A stretch of DNA of 64,000 nucleotides, from assembly GCA_038503035.1 (NCBI GenBank), contig JAVSML010000045.1, forward strand, positions 1,242,971-1,306,970, given 5' to 3'. The notes below the pieces were generated by a model. It was given only the letters and a program-made list of their open reading frames with translations, was not told where the DNA came from and ran no database searches. Source of the stretch: Crocodylus rhombifer (lineage: Eukaryota; Chordata; Crocodylia; Crocodylidae). Shown here in pieces: positions 21,876-34,822 of this stretch. The translations under genes and the position numbers were made by a program. Every line of letters begins with the position of its first letter. The first letter of the stretch is position 1.

Positions 21876-23163
21876 CTGCCTGTCACAGGAGCACTGAGGT
21901 GCCCTGTTCCTAAGTAATGGAGAGGGGTAGCTTCCAATCTCCAGGGCAGCCAGGCAGGTCATGTGACCAGAAGGGGGCAGGGCCGGGCCTTTATAAACAG
22001 CCCAGGCTGGAGCCTGGGGAGCAGTTCCCTTCTGGCAGCCACAGGAGCAGGAGTTCGGTGGGAGAGATGAGCCGATGGTTGCAGCATGACCACCTGAGTG
22101 GCTACGGCATGGTAAGAGAGCCAAGGAAGCGTAGACCATATGTTATAAGCCAGAAGGCTTCTTGTTGTTATGTTGCAGCTGTTTGGCTCATGGTTTAATT
22201 ATCATTACACCAGAGGACTGGGTAAGGCTGTAGGGGCATGAGGAGGCCTCACGGGATCTCCCCAGCTGTGTGGGGGTTCCCAGTGCCCTGTGTGGGCAAC
22301 AGAGTGGTGCCTGGGGTGGCACAGCTATTCAGTGCTGAGGCGGCACAGCGGGTAGCCCTGGGTGAATGATAGTGAGAGGCCCGAGCAGGGCAGAGGACCC
22401 CACTCAAGGGGCCGAACACCAGAGTGAAGCCTGTAGGGACTCAGTTGGGCTCCAGGTGTGGGAGCCACATAAGTGGAAGCCTAGGGTGGGTACTGTAAAG
22501 ATGATTAGCCTGGTGAGGGCAAGCCAGGGGCTATTTAGGGCCCAGAGAGGGTGCCGAGAAGCTGTGGGAGTGGGCACGTGTTGAAGAGAGGCCCCAGGTG
22601 GGGCAAGTACAGTATAAAGCCAACCCAAGGGGGGACATGTATTATTGACAGTCACCCCAAGACAGGTGCAGTCTAAAAGGTGTTCCAGAGGGCTTCCACA
22701 ACAATAGGAATCCCAAGGACCCAGAAGGGCCAGAGGGGCCAGGTAAGGCTCAGGCCACCTGAGCCCAATTGATACAGATAATGAATACAAATAACTAATA
22801 CAGATTGTGGAGGGGCGCCAGAGAAGGGCGCTGGTTGTGGGCCAAGCCCAGGGGCGCCAAGTAGGGTGCAGAAGGTTAAGGACCGGATAACGTCCAGGAA
22901 GAGCTGCAAGGCTTGGGGTGTGCTAAAGAGGAGGTAGGAAGCACGCATTGCCCATAAGGCAGGGGTGCATTGAGGCACCCCACTCGGAACAGGGAAGAGT
23001 ATTAGCGCGGTGTCCAGGGTGATAAGAGGCAGCCTCCCATATTGAACCTTATAACATCAAAGACATGGCGGGTGAGTAGAGGGTGCTGGATTGCCTGATT
23101 GACACGGAAGGGGGGGCGCTAGTGAGATCACGGCCGCTCCTAGGCCCCACCCATGACACTGCC
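21876..23163. mobile_element. Solo LTR with 5-bp target duplication CTGCC
   Basis: The LTR body is 21881-23158 (1278 bp). It starts TGTCACAGG and ends CCATGACA, giving the canonical TG...CA with a TGTCA/TGACA inverted terminus. It is flanked by CTGCC at 21876-21880 and 23159-23163. No second LTR, primer site or coding follows, so it is a solo LTR left by recombination. Transcription sense is plus, judged from the TATA box at 21990. A 5-bp duplication suits Ty3/gypsy-like elements and some endogenous retroviruses; which one is not decided. Frames inside (21917-22198, 22366-22584, 22404-22790 minus) are not genes. Confidence 0.88.
21990..21997 (+). promoter_or_regulatory. TATA box of the solo LTR
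   Basis: TTTATAAA lies about 110 bp into the LTR in a GC-rich setting, the expected layout of an LTR core promoter. Initiation would be expected near 22020. Confidence 0.6.
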
Positions 23164-24047
23164 CAATCCAGAGGTTGCTGTCCCACGTGAGTTTTGTGTA
23201 GTACATGACAGCTGTTAGTCACAGGAGTCTCTTCTTGCTGGTACTTGAAGTTTTGGGAGTCCACCCTTGACTTATTGACTTAATGGCTGTATTGTTATGG
23301 GTTACAGGAATAGTCAGTAGGGTGGGTGCTCAGTTCCAGGAATCAGTACCTTGGCTTGATTAGCTTAAAATGGTCTGTAGAGTTGAGTTTTGTAATGGTA
23401 AGTTCCTCTGGCTAGGCTATTGTCAAGTAACAGCCAGATGTACTTGGTTTGTCATTCATACTTACATGTATTCAAGGGACTGCCCAATATAGTAGATTTT
23501 ATCACTTTACAATTACAATTTCAATGCAGTTTTTAACAATGGTCCAGGGTGTAACTTCATTCTACAGGGAGTACATTCTGTAAGGGTTTAAAAGTATAAA
23601 ATATAAAATACAAAATGCCATGGTAAAGATGAGACAGATGAAATACAAAAATGCACTGTGAGAAACATATAAAAATGCAATGTGAGGTAGTGAGGAACAA
23701 AGGCTACTGGGGACAGTAAGTGAGTTAGGTTAGTACCAGGATATATTTACAGTCTTTGAAGTAGATATTTTAGGGTTTTTTTCTTTAGTGACACTGAGCT
23801 TGATTGATATGTAGATGTAGTTTCTAGGTTTCTCCTACAGAAAGCCACTTCAGCTTTCCGACTTGCTCTGAACCTTGCCACACCCATGTAATGAGTGTGC
23901 TAGGTCTCTGCCAATACTTAGATGGAAAAAGAAATGCACAAAATGGTGGGGAGAGGGTGCAGGCAAGAAGGTGCTTCTGTTATATCAATGCCCAGAGGGG
24001 AAATGTATAAAGGGGGCTTTCTGCTACAATAACTAAGTTTCCTAAAC
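23164..24047. other. Non-coding stretch
   Basis: Contains an A-rich part near 23590-23690 with repeated 'aaaat' units. No gene is recognised. Confidence 0.5.
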
Positions 24048-24050
24048 AAT

Positions 24051-24327
24051 GGGCATGTCTACACATGAGGCTATGTGGCCGTAGCAATGTGCAATGGCAA
24101 CATAATATCTGTGAGCAAAAACTGTGATGCCGCAGATACATTGCTGTATTGATGCTCTCCCTTGTTATAGTGTGTCACTACAGTGATGTAGTGCCTAAAA
24201 ATAAGTGTGTGTGGTGCGCATGGTGCAGTACAGGCTGTTACTGCACCATAACTTGGTACTTCCAAAAAGAAGTACTAAATGACAGCACAGTAACAATGGC
24301 ACCATAGCAGCATGCATAGATGCACCC
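24051..24327. mobile_element. Harbinger-like MITE with 3-bp target duplication AAT
   Basis: The termini GGGCATGTCTACACATG and CATGCATAGATGCACCC are imperfect inverted repeats. AAT flanks both sides (24048-24050 and 24328-24330). A 3-bp duplication is the hallmark of PIF/Harbinger insertion. The interior is non-coding and matches 15392-15643 in reverse. Confidence 0.82.
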
Positions 24328-24589
24328 AATAAATGGGGAGAAATGTGTATTTGGCAAATAGGATTTGCAACAACTGAAACCTGATTTGAAGAACACATAA
24401 GCCACACAACATGAAATGCTTAATAGAAGGATGTGTCTGAAATCCTGCTTCTCTCTCAGACTTATGTTCCTGTTTGTGAGGCCTATGTGATACTTGGAAT
24501 AATAGCATGAACTCCCCTACTTAGAATGCTTAAGTCATGTCTTTGCGTATGAACATCTGGCTGCCCCATTCTTGTTCAAGGGGATGCGC

Positions 24590-25040
24590 AGTGGCAGTCA
24601 ATAGCTTTATAGTTAGAACATTCACCTAGAAAGTAAGAGATTTGTTTTTTATGCCATCATCTGACTGAGGACTCTCAGAACCTCATTTGCTAGGAGGTGC
24701 ATTAACTGCCAGGCTATAGGATATTCCCTACCCCTTTTAGCAATGTCAGAGAATGCCTAAGCAACAAGCAGCATGACTTTGTGACCCAATGATAACAACA
24801 GTCACCTGGACGAAGGACTCTTTGCATACGTTTTGCTTTAAAGTGCCCCATTCCAAACTACAGAAACAGGGTTGGAAGCAAGGACTGGAACCCAGGTCCT
24901 CTCTCCCCCAGGAGAAGTCTCTCTACACAGTTATGCCCCACTCTTGCTTTCTTTGTGTCTCCACAAATTTTGCGTTCTTGCATGTCCAGAGCCCAGCTTT
25001 CACAGGAGAAGTATTCCCACACAGTATTTCCTGATGGCTA
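24590..25040. repeat. Old SINE-like or degenerate interspersed repeat
   Basis: Phrases such as 'gttagaacattcacctaga', 'gccaggctataggatattc' and 'ggaacccaggtcctctc' resemble an old amniote interspersed repeat built around a tRNA-like head. No A/B box pair is well enough preserved to prove it. Confidence 0.3.
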
Positions 25041-26885
25041 GCGCTTTTTCCTGACATATGGACATATTTTAGGCTGCACCATAGAAGCAGAGAGACTACT
25101 TCTTGTTCACACTGTTATGCTAGTATATAAAAGGTGGCAGCACGACAATGCCATTTTTGAAATGCAGTGACCATGGCTACTGTGCTTGGCAATGAACTTA
25201 ATACTGACACACTGACAGTCATGATCAGAACATGTATAACAGGATTTGACCCATCAGGGAATTTAGGACTAGGGATACCTCCTCTGTGAATTCTAAATGT
25301 GTTTAGGCAGGAAATGGGTGCTAAGCTATTCAGCCTTGTCAAGATGATGGAAATTATAGGCATGTGTAGGAGAAGATTTTTAGGGGCTACCGTAATTTTA
25401 CTGACAGAGTTTTAGATGTCTGTAGACCTCTGGTGCTTAGGGTTTCTACTGATTCCTCACTTGGACATCAGCAATAAATTGTACCCAAGTTACATTCTGG
25501 GTGCTCAAATTCCACCCCCTCCACCCCACCCCCCCCCATTTGGATCTGGCCAATGAGACCACAATGGAAAAACCATGAGTGAATGAATAGATCCATATTT
25601 AGTGCAGGGTTTGGAGTGTGGGAAATAAGTAATAAATAACAGAAGAGGCCACACCTCAAATAACGAGAACAAAAGAAGCATTGAATTGTTTTCTGTGCAT
25701 TCGTTTAGATAGAAGTCCTGTGGAAAACAAAAGAATGTGATCACATTACTTCAGCTTTATGGCTACACATCTGAGAAGAGAATTAAGATTGTCCAGGCTG
25801 TCATTTCCTACTTAAGATGGCAAAGACAAGGACACAAAATGTTTTATAAACATAGTTTTCTGCGACGTAATATTTTATCAAGTACCTGCTCAGCTGTCAT
25901 ATGCTTTTTTTTGTATATAACAGGAATTTTGACAATAATGTCAGTCACTTTTTGATCACTGCTTCAGATCAAGCACTGACATACTTTTTAGTAGGATACC
26001 TTAGTTTCAAGCACTCTTGTATATTTTGATTTGCCTCAGCAGCGAGGATTGCAAATGGCTGCTGTGAACAGTATGCATGTGGAATGATAACATTTCTCCT
26101 CAAAGATGTAGCTGGTGAAGAGGTTCCTAAGCATGTGACAATTGTATACATTTTATGGGAGACGGGATGGACTTAAATAAGGTGTACAGATGGCCAGGGC
26201 ATTGAAAGTCAGGTGAGACTACTATTTGTGTCAAAGTATGAGCTGGGAGAACTGCATCGGTAATGACAGTGCACATGAATGCTGAAAAGGCTGAACAGCT
26301 CATTAGGGAAGAATGACAGATAACCTTTGATGACCTTGCTGCTCCTTTGGATTGCAGTTCTGCTTCAACACACAGGGTTGTGCACAAAATGCACTCTTCT
26401 AAGCCTTGTGCACACTAGGTCCCATGAAAGTTCAGAAAGGACCACCTGGCTGACAAACTGATATATCCCCTGCATTGCTTTCCATGTTGCCCTCAAATAA
26501 TATGATTTTCTTTCTTCTCTTTGTGAAAGACATTTCTTGTTGCCTTAGTTAAAGTTTGTTTTAAGGTTCTTACAAAAATGGAAAAATCACCAAAAGAAAT
26601 GCTGAAAATAAAAATGATACAGCCATGTTTTAAGCAGTGGCTCTTGACTCTCTGACGGTGCTGTTTTATGTGATAAAGGAGAAATCTACTACCCGACACC
26701 TAACTCAGCTATCTTGGTTTGGTGCTGTGGCTTTCAGAGAATGGAAAAGGATTTCTGTCCTCTGATCCTAGCATGCAAAACTGGCACCTATAATGCAATG
26801 CCCCAGGTAGATAAGAATCTCTTTCTTATCTACCTAAGTATGTATATAGTTCCTCCAACACTTCAATGTCTGCCTTGCTTAACAT
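25041..26885. other. Non-coding stretch
   Basis: No gene is recognised. Small features are a TATATAAAAGG motif near 25122 and a perfect 13-bp hairpin at 26805-26835. Confidence 0.45.
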
Positions 26886-26888
26886 ACA

Positions 26889-27338
26889 AGGTGTATCTAC
26901 ATGTGTGTTTTATTGAGGAATTGACTAATCAGCTCTGCAGTAAAGCATCACAGTCTACACATGTGCCTGCATTAGGGTGCAGTAAATTAACTCTGCTGTA
27001 AGATATTATTGTCTGTGTGTGTTGAAATGCATGTGTAGATGGTGACTGGGGTTGGCTTGGGTGCTATAGCATGGGGTTGCCTGCCGGCTAGCCCTGCACT
27101 GTAGCACCCTAATGCCCCAGTCAGCCCCACTGCAGCATGTTGAGCTGGATCAGAGTGACCCTGCACTGGCAGGCTAAGCCCTGGGGCCCCCTGGCAGCTG
27201 GGGCTGCTCTGTCCCAGCTCAATGTGCTGTGGTTCTGGGTGCACATGTAAATGGCACACCTGGGAGCAATAAATTGTGGCATGAATTGCACTGGAGTTTA
27301 GCCAGTCACCTTAATTAATAGCACGTGTAGAAGCGCCC
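26889..27338. mobile_element. Harbinger-like element with GC-rich core
   Basis: Left AGGTGTATCTACATGTG pairs with right GCACGTGTAGAAGCGCCC. TCTACA boxes sit at 26895 and 26954. The core (27050-27240) matches, in reverse complement, the core of 47225-47562: 'gagcagccccagctg', 'cagcctgccag' and a 'ctcagcatg' block. Flanking trinucleotides are ACA and ATA, one transition apart. No coding. Confidence 0.72.
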
Positions 27339-28150
27339 ATAGTGACTCATTCAGTCTTACAATATCCCTGTCTATTGTCTCAGTTGTACACGTGGGAAAG
27401 CTTAGACATAGATAGGCTTAGCTACTGACTTAACCACTTAAAAAAGATTGCTTCAGAGTTAGATCTTGAATACACCTCTCCTGAAATCTGTTTCAGGGCT
27501 CCAATTACAGGACCACCCTTTCTTTAAGCACTAAACCTGTTACATATTGCATTGACTGAAGTTCCCAACTGGCTTTGAAGGGATGTGCCAGAAAGAAAAC
27601 AATGTGTTAGTGCAGCATGGAAGTTACAAAGGTAGATAGATGACTGTGAAGGAGCATTTTTCATCCTTTTGGAGCGGGAAATGTACAATGAGATGATATT
27701 GCTCTTTGGGGATCCAAACAGCAGTGATATAGTTGCGTATGCCCTACATGTGGCAGAATATGGAGGGGAGTTTTGAGATGTAGTCTACTCTGTTTCCTGA
27801 TGTCCCCCTGTAAAGTGTCATGCAAGGAAGACTACAGAATCTTAAGAAAAAAAGAATATATAAATATACGAAGTCCCAAGGAATTCTGCTGTTTCATGAA
27901 TGTTTCAGCAGCTGTTTCTCTCTCTGCATTCTGAGCTAAGTGCGTTCAGTTATGGTGAGAACCAAAGAGTGTTTTCCCGTCAATTTGATTCAGCTTTTGC
28001 CAAAACACTGCTATATCTAGTACTTGTGTTTTCCACAGCTAAGTTGCCCATCCAACTACTGATAAGGTTCAGTGCTATACTAGATTGTTAGTTAGTCCTA
28101 TAAATAAAAATCCATACCCCTGAAGTTTTTGCTACTCCCACCCTGGTTGT
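27339..28150. other. Non-coding stretch
   Basis: A weak L2/MIR-like tail may be present near 27350-27450. No gene is recognised. Confidence 0.4.
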
Positions 28151-28154
28151 TACC

Positions 28155-29170
28155 ACCAGATTTACTAAGTATGTATATAGTTCCATCCTCCAAATCATTA
28201 ATAAAGATACTGAAAGGAACCGGGATAGACACTCCTCTCAGACTGACATCTAACTATTGTTGATCATGGTTACTTAACAAGTTAAGCACAGAACTTATAG
28301 TAGTGGCATCTACACCAAATTTCCATATCTTACTTGTGAGAATGTCATGGAAGATGGTGTCAAAAGCTTTGCTAAAGTTAAGGTATGTCACACCTACTGC
28401 TTCTCTACTCCACAAAGCCTGTCATTTTGTCATAGAAGGAAATCAGGTTGGGTAAGCATGGCTTGCTTTTAGCAAATCTATGCTGTTATTCCTCATCACC
28501 TTTTCATCTTCTTAATTATTTAGCATCAGGTTTCTTGATTATATGCTTCATTTATATGATTATATCTTCCTGGGAATGAGGATAGCGTGAACAGTCTATC
28601 TAATATTCTCTCAATATTACTTGCCCCCCATATCCCTCCCTCTTCTTTTTTTGAGGATGGGCACTATATTTGCCCTTTCCCAGTCTTCTTGGACCTCACC
28701 TGATCTCCATGAGTTCTCAAAGATAGTAGCCAATGGCTCTGCAATTGCTCAGCCAATTCCGTGAGTACTCTAGATGAAAACTCAAGTTTGTATAAGTGAT
28801 CTCTAATCTGTCCTTTCCCTATTCTGCACTGGTTATTTATTTCCCTAATTCTGCTTCTGGCTGCTAACTTCTTGTTATCTGACAGCTGACCTTCTTTTGT
28901 GAAGAATAAAATTTAAAAAAAGGCATGAAATGCTTCAGTTTTCTGTGTATCATCCACTGTTTTCTCCGCCACTTCAGTAATAGACTTATGCTATCCCCTG
29001 GTCTTCCTTTTGTTTCTAACATATTCACAGGATGTTTTCTTGTTGCCTTTTATGTCCTTTGCTAACTATATCTCAGTTTGTGCTTTGGTAGTCATGATAT
29101 TGTTCTACATGCCTCTGCTACATTCTTATATTCAACCTGCAACAGGATTATAATCGGAGGTAACCTAGCT
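28155..29170 (-). mobile_element. Ancient L3/CR1-like LINE fragment
   Basis: Antisense order is well kept: 'caaatcattaataaagatactgaaaggaacc' region, 'ggtgtcaaaagctttgctaa' (motif A), 'catagaaggaaatcaggttgg', 'gggcactatatttgcccttt' (the FKKG region), then 'gttttcttgttgcctttta' (the KKSFFKY-type region) near 29035. Many stops, dead. Confidence 0.8.
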
Positions 29171-31055
29171 ACTAATCAGGTGTGAGCCTAAGCTTTCTGA
29201 AACCAATGGGAGGTTTTTCTTTGATTCTGATTGATTTTAGATGAGGCCCAAGAGGCCTGATATTCCTGTCCCCATTACTTTGAGTCAGACAGTGCTTCAT
29301 TTATAATGTACGGTAATTTGGTCCTGGATGAAGGAACACATTTTTTCATATAAAGTTATATCAGTTCTTTCCTCTTCCTGAGCTACTTGTTTGGCTTATC
29401 AGGTATAAGTCTGTGTTCTTGGAGCCGGAGGTCATCAATTGTATTTCCAATGCTAGATATGTAAGGTTGTTTGACAACCTTGCTGTTCCCAGGCAGACAG
29501 AGATCCTGACAATGGCAGGAGTAATGCAATCCTATTTCAGTTTTTGACTCAAGGGTTACATTATGTATCTCAAGAAAAAAATGATAGGAAAACTAATACA
29601 CGGATCCTCATCTGAATTTCACTAACACCACACATTCTGCACATATGCTATAAATACTGCAAAAAATTGACACCCACATTTCTTACATTTCCAAAGGGTT
29701 ATTAAGATGCTTTTCACCTGTTTGTTGATTTAGGTGCTTTTTGTGTGAATGGCTTTTTGCTGCTAACATTTCTAGCACATAATCCATACCAGATACTTCT
29801 ACTAATCTGACACTTTCTGTTCTTGGAATTGGACATATTATTTTTCTCCTAAGATTTTATAGATGGCTTTTTTTAGAATGAGTGAAATGGGAGCAGATTT
29901 TGAAATCCTCTTCAAAATACTACTGTCATTCTTAAGTAAAATCACACACCAGCTGGTTCAGACAATATGCAAAACATGGCACATATGTGAATATGCCATT
30001 TTGCACTGTGCTTATATTAACTCCAACAATTAATCAAGGACAAGAAGACCAGGAAAAGGACTTTTAAAAACAAGTCACACTCACATTTGATCTTGAAGTT
30101 TTAGACATTATCTTTGTGAATCCTAAAAGCTCCAGACTAGACTTCTGTTTCAGAAGTCGCTGTCAGAGGCTGACACAGATGCTTTCTGGAATGACATCCA
30201 ATTACTTGTGGCACTCATGTAGTCAAGTATTTTTGTACTTGTCCATGTATCTGCTACTGCCTCATAATAACTCTAACTGGTCCCTATCAATATAGGATCT
30301 TAGTGGTTCCTAAATGTTTTAAAACAGAAATAACAATAACAATATTTTTTCCATTCTGGTCTTTAGAGAAAGAGCTTGAACAGATTTTAAATGTTGTTTC
30401 CATGTTCTAAGGCAGATGGAGAGGGAGATTATGTATATGTGAGAACTTCTTATGGGAATTATAAGCAAAAGGATGTACTTTGCCTTTAGTTTGGAAAGTG
30501 GCTGTGTGTATCTTTTATCATAGATAATTTTATAGCTTAGGTCCAGCACCTGCAAATGCATTGTTCCCTGCTCTCATGGATGTCTTCTTTCTTTTGTTCT
30601 TTATTGTTACACTGGGACATAGTGGTCATGAGATGCCACGTTACAAAAGATCTGTCAGTGAAGGTCTGTCTTTAGGAAGGTAAGTCAGATACTGGGAGGA
30701 AGTCATTGAGTTCTCTGGCTTCTACTGCAACTGGTACTATTGATCAGGCTGTAGCATTTTTCAGGAAAGATGGTAGATTCCTATAATGAAAGGAAATGGT
30801 GCCATTTCTTTACTATATGTCCCAGATATTTTGATCTCCCAATTATTATCCCAGAGAAACAGAGTCAGCAGGATAATGCATGATCTTGATTGCTGTCAGT
30901 ACTTTCATGACTTGTTAAGTGGATAGATGCAATTTTCAGAGAATTGTGCCTCTGGTCCTACCACCAAGAGCAGCTCAGGTGAAGGAAGAAATACAGTTGC
31001 ACTCTAACCAATTCCTAGGAATAACTGTGCATTAGCAATCATTAACACCATCTTT
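29171..31055. other. AT-rich non-coding stretch
   Basis: No gene or confident repeat is recognised. Confidence 0.5.
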
Positions 31056-31059
31056 ATTA

Positions 31060-31290
31060 TTTATAATTTACAGATTATATTTTTCTAAAATAACTTAGGC
31101 AAGGAATATTATGAGTTACTGTTAACCTCATGATACATGCTTGATGGTTAATGCTATGTACAGCAGTTTATGCTCTCCCTAAAAAAGAAAAAATTGAAAA
31201 AATATTTTCTTTTTTAGGGAGAGCATAGACTACTGTGCATAATATTCCTTGCCTAAGTTATTTTAGAAAAGTATAATTTGTAAATGCTCA
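31060..31290. repeat. Strong inverted repeat (hairpin)
   Basis: Two nested perfect stems: an outer 30-bp arm at 31084-31113 pairing with 31238-31267, and an inner 23-bp arm at 31169-31191 pairing with 31205-31227 across a 13-nt loop. The left side has about 44 extra bases (31114-31158) between the stems. Weaker pairing continues outward. It could be a palindromic MITE or a structured transcript; nothing shows transcription. Confidence 0.9.
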
Positions 31291-31299
31291 TAAATTGTA

Positions 31300-32640
31300 A
31301 AAGGAAAAGGAAGACAATTATTTTCCTAGAAAATTGGTTTATTAATCCTTCATCCACTGTACAATGTTTATTTCACACACAGTAAATACAGATTTGAAAT
31401 AGGTATGAATTGGTTTTAACAGCAGACCAATGTTTTGATTGAGACCAATTGGTACTAAAGGCCACCAAGAGAGGTTTAGGCCTTTCATGAACTGTCTTGA
31501 AAATAGAAAACCTTCGCACAAGGGCACATTAGGAAATGGAAATATTGATCCTGGTAACTGGCAGACAACATTTAATGTAAAATCTACTTGCAATGAAATG
31601 AACAAAGCTGGAGGGATCCGTTGTCCTGACAGATATAGATGAACATTTCTTGCCCAGACAGAGAATTTTACCCTCTTTCAAATAAGCAAACCAAACTGAA
31701 ATAGGTATAACAAGGGAGGTTCACAAGAATAACATTTCACTGCAGTAATTAGAAGGTGATAAATCTCCAAAATATGCCGAGAAACATTTTGCGGATTAGA
31801 TAAGTGGATGCACTTACCCAGAGCATCATGCAGTACAGCTATGTGCCTGAGTATTACAATTTTGTATGGATTTACCCATGCATGTCAGATATTACTTTTG
31901 TGTCACAAAATCAATTTGTCCATGGCCTTGGAATATGTATAAATGATGAGTTCAAGATATGGTGCAGATGTCCCATTAACACAATCCTTTGTAAAAGAAA
32001 TGTGCATGCATAGCCTAGAATAGACAGTTTGCATTGCAACACTAAATTTTCAAACAAGGTATTTAAAAAAGGGAATGGTAATAAACCAGACTTTAATACC
32101 AACACAAATTAAAATTGTGTTGCTCTTTCAGAATATGTTCCTTATCTTTTGGAGGTACTAAAGATGTGTGAAAAAGAAGTCATGGAAATATTGATATAAA
32201 ATGGGTGGTTGATTTCTTGTGCAAATACCAAAGGAATTACCACAAACACTTAATATATTACCTGGCTCCTTTTAACTTAACCTTGAGTCCACTATTTCAA
32301 ATAAAATGTAAGAATATCAGGAAAAATCAACAGGTCTTTCTACCTTATTATAATATTGAATTTAGGGCATTATTTTTAAAAAATAGATTTCAGCAAGACA
32401 ATTTTGAACTTTTTCAGAATCATTGACTGAGCTATCAAGACAAACTACTGGTCAGATTTAATATCTTGCATACTAATGTTGCTATCACAAATATCATTCC
32501 CTTTATTGTTTTCATCTTCAGTTTCTTATTCTTAGTTTTTATAGAAAGCATCAACCCATGGTCCATGTAAAGCACTGCTAATAACACAGTTGAGGAATAT
32601 CTCAGTCAAACCATCTGAAGGACCCTTTTATTTAAATTTA
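31300..32640. other. AT-rich non-coding stretch
   Basis: No gene is recognised. Frames at 31342-31605 and 31804-32013 have no supporting features. Confidence 0.5.
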
Positions 32641-32644
32641 TTGA

Positions 32645-34235
32645 TGTTATTTCTGGTGGCAGTCTGTTCCAGGTGTTGGAAGATCTTTCTTATGCCCAGC
32701 CTGAAACGGTCGTGGAGGAGTTTGTGACCGTTTAACCTTGTTATCCCTTGGGGCGCTCTGGTGAACAGGTGTTCCTTCAAATCCTGATGTACACCCCTTA
32801 CATACTTATAGGCAGCCACCAGGTCCCCCCTGAGCCTGTGCTTTTCCAGGCTAGAGTCCCATAGCTCTCAACCTCTTATCATAAGGCCTGTTTTCCTGCC
32901 TTCTGATCATGTGTGTGGCTCTCCTCTGGACTCTCTCAAGCTTCTCCACATCCTTTTTAAATTGTGGAGCCCAGAATTGGTACTCCAGCTGCGGCCTCAC
33001 CAAGGCTGAGTACAGCAGGAGGATGACATCCTGGGATTTGCTAAAGAAGCATTTATGGATGCAAGCCAGAGTTTTGCTCACTTTGCTGGCTGCAACATCA
33101 CATTGGTGGCTCATATTCATCTTGTGGTCAATCATAACCCCCAAGCATTTTTCAGTGTTGAAGCCCAACAGGTTCTCATCCACCCATTTTCTGAGCCTGT
33201 TAAGCTTGGCCTAGATCACTATCCTGTCCTTAGGTGTGGATGCTTTACCCCAAAGTTTAGTGTCATCAGAGAACTTGGCCAGTTCATTCTGACACCAATG
33301 TCCACACCATTAATGAAGATGTTGAAAAGAATAGGCCCAAGGATGGAGCCTTGGGGGACCCCACTGGTCATGGCACACCACAATGATTGACTTCCATCAA
33401 CTACCACTCCCTGGGTCCTATCTCAGAGCCAATTCCCCAGCCAGTGGACTGTGATACAGCTGAAGCCACAATTGGCCAATTTTTCTATGAAATGATCATG
33501 GGATACCAGATCAAAATCTTTTTTAACATCAAGATATATGACGTCAATCTCCTCTCTTTTGTCCAGGTGATATGTCATATGGGCATAGAAGGAGTTGAGA
33601 TTGGTCAGGCAAGACCTACCCTCAACAAACCCATGCTGGCTATCCCTCAGGATGTTGCCTTCAGCCAGTCTGTCAAGAATGGTCTCTTTGATGATTTTTT
33701 CCAAGATCTTCCCTGAGATAGAGGTCAGGCTGATGGGCCTATAGTTCCCTGGATCTACTTTTATCCCTTTCTTGAAGATAAGTACCACATTGGCCTTCTT
33801 CCCATATTCAGGCACTTCTCCCGAGCACCAGGAGTTCTTGAAGATACATGCCAGTGGCTGAGCTATGATGTTTACCAGCTCCTTAAGTACCCTGGGCTGT
33901 AAGAGTCTGGGCCAGCTGACTTGAAAGTGTCCAGCCTCTTAAGGTGTTCCTTCACATGGTCAATATTGATAAAGGGTAACAGTTCGCCTTCACCCTGGCT
34001 GTCCTGTGCCATATTGACCAGGGCCATCCCTTGGGGCTGGTGAAAAACTGATGCAAAATACCCATTAAGCAGGTTGGCTTTTGCTGAGTGTTGGTTGTCA
34101 TTTGACCCTTATGGTTTAGCAGAGGTCCAATGTTACCCTTGCTTTTCCTTCAGCTCCCCACATATCTAAAAAAGGACTTTTTATTGTCCTTGATACATGT
34201 AGCCAGTTGGAGTTCAGTTGGTTCTTATGGTTCAT
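32645..34235 (-). mobile_element. CR1 LINE fragment (subfamily B type), minus strand
   Basis: Decayed RT plus C-terminus with relics of the upstream linker. It lacks the 3' UTR and tandem tail, so it is truncated at both ends or eroded. ORF pieces are described separately. Motif A reads LDVKKDFDLVSHDH, placing it with the KKAFDLVSH group seen at 10.7 kb. Confidence 0.88.
32700..33815 (-). pseudogene. CR1 ORF2 RT and C-terminal remnant
   Basis: Pieces on the minus strand: NYRPISLTSIS, GFVEGRSCLTN and YLDVKKDFDLV (33423-33815); [14 protein letters not shown] (33219-33407); then RVQRRATHMIRRQ with KMNMSHQCD (32851-33183); and a C-terminal piece with GITRLNGHKLLHDRFRLGIRK (up to 32819). The FADD motif falls in the broken zone near 33270 and reads as SSLMTLNF in the shifted frame. 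Three or more frameshifts. Confidence 0.85.
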
Positions 34236-34822
34236 TTACTGCTTTGTTCTGGCTCTATATTCAATATCAGAACATACAAGAATGTAAGACTATATCAGAA
34301 TATAAGAAACAAAAACCTAACACTTTACCCTCCTTGAAACTCTCCTTTTGCTTGGAAGCTATAAAAACACTTGGCATTGGGTACATTTAGTCATGACTAG
34401 ATTTACTGCACAGTAAGCAATTTGGAGTAGGGGTCTACAAATGCAGGGTGCTAAATTAAGTGCCAGGTCCCTCCAGCCCCAGCTGCCAGCACTTGGCAGT
34501 CATTTTTAAAACACAGTCCCGCTCTATGCTTTCTGGGCAGCCAGTTCCTATTCTCAGAGGAGCAGCATGGGACATGCTGGGCAGAGGTGGGTTGGCAACA
34601 GGAGTTTGAGCTGTGGTGGCCAGCAGCAACAGTGGGGCCCTCTGGCAAGGCCCCAGGCAAGCTGCACACCTGCCAACAGGGACCAGGGCACTGAGTGCAG
34701 GAAGCACTGGTGGACCACCTTATGGAGCACTCCCCCATCTAGCCCACCTGCCCCACTGTCCACAGGCCCCTGCTAACCTCTAGCACCACTCTCATGCCAG
34801 GCACATGTTGAAACAAAAAATC

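Noticed and set aside
22366..22790. Frames inside the solo LTR as retroviral genes
   Set aside because: They lie wholly within LTR boundaries fixed by TG/CA and the CTGCC duplication, and show no gag, pol or env motifs.
23590..23690. Repeated short units as a CRISPR-like or satellite array
   Set aside because: Units are irregular A-rich words without constant length or spacers, and the genome is eukaryotic.
25122..25132. TATATAAAAGG as a host promoter
   Set aside because: A single motif in AT-rich DNA with no gene, CpG enrichment or initiator nearby.
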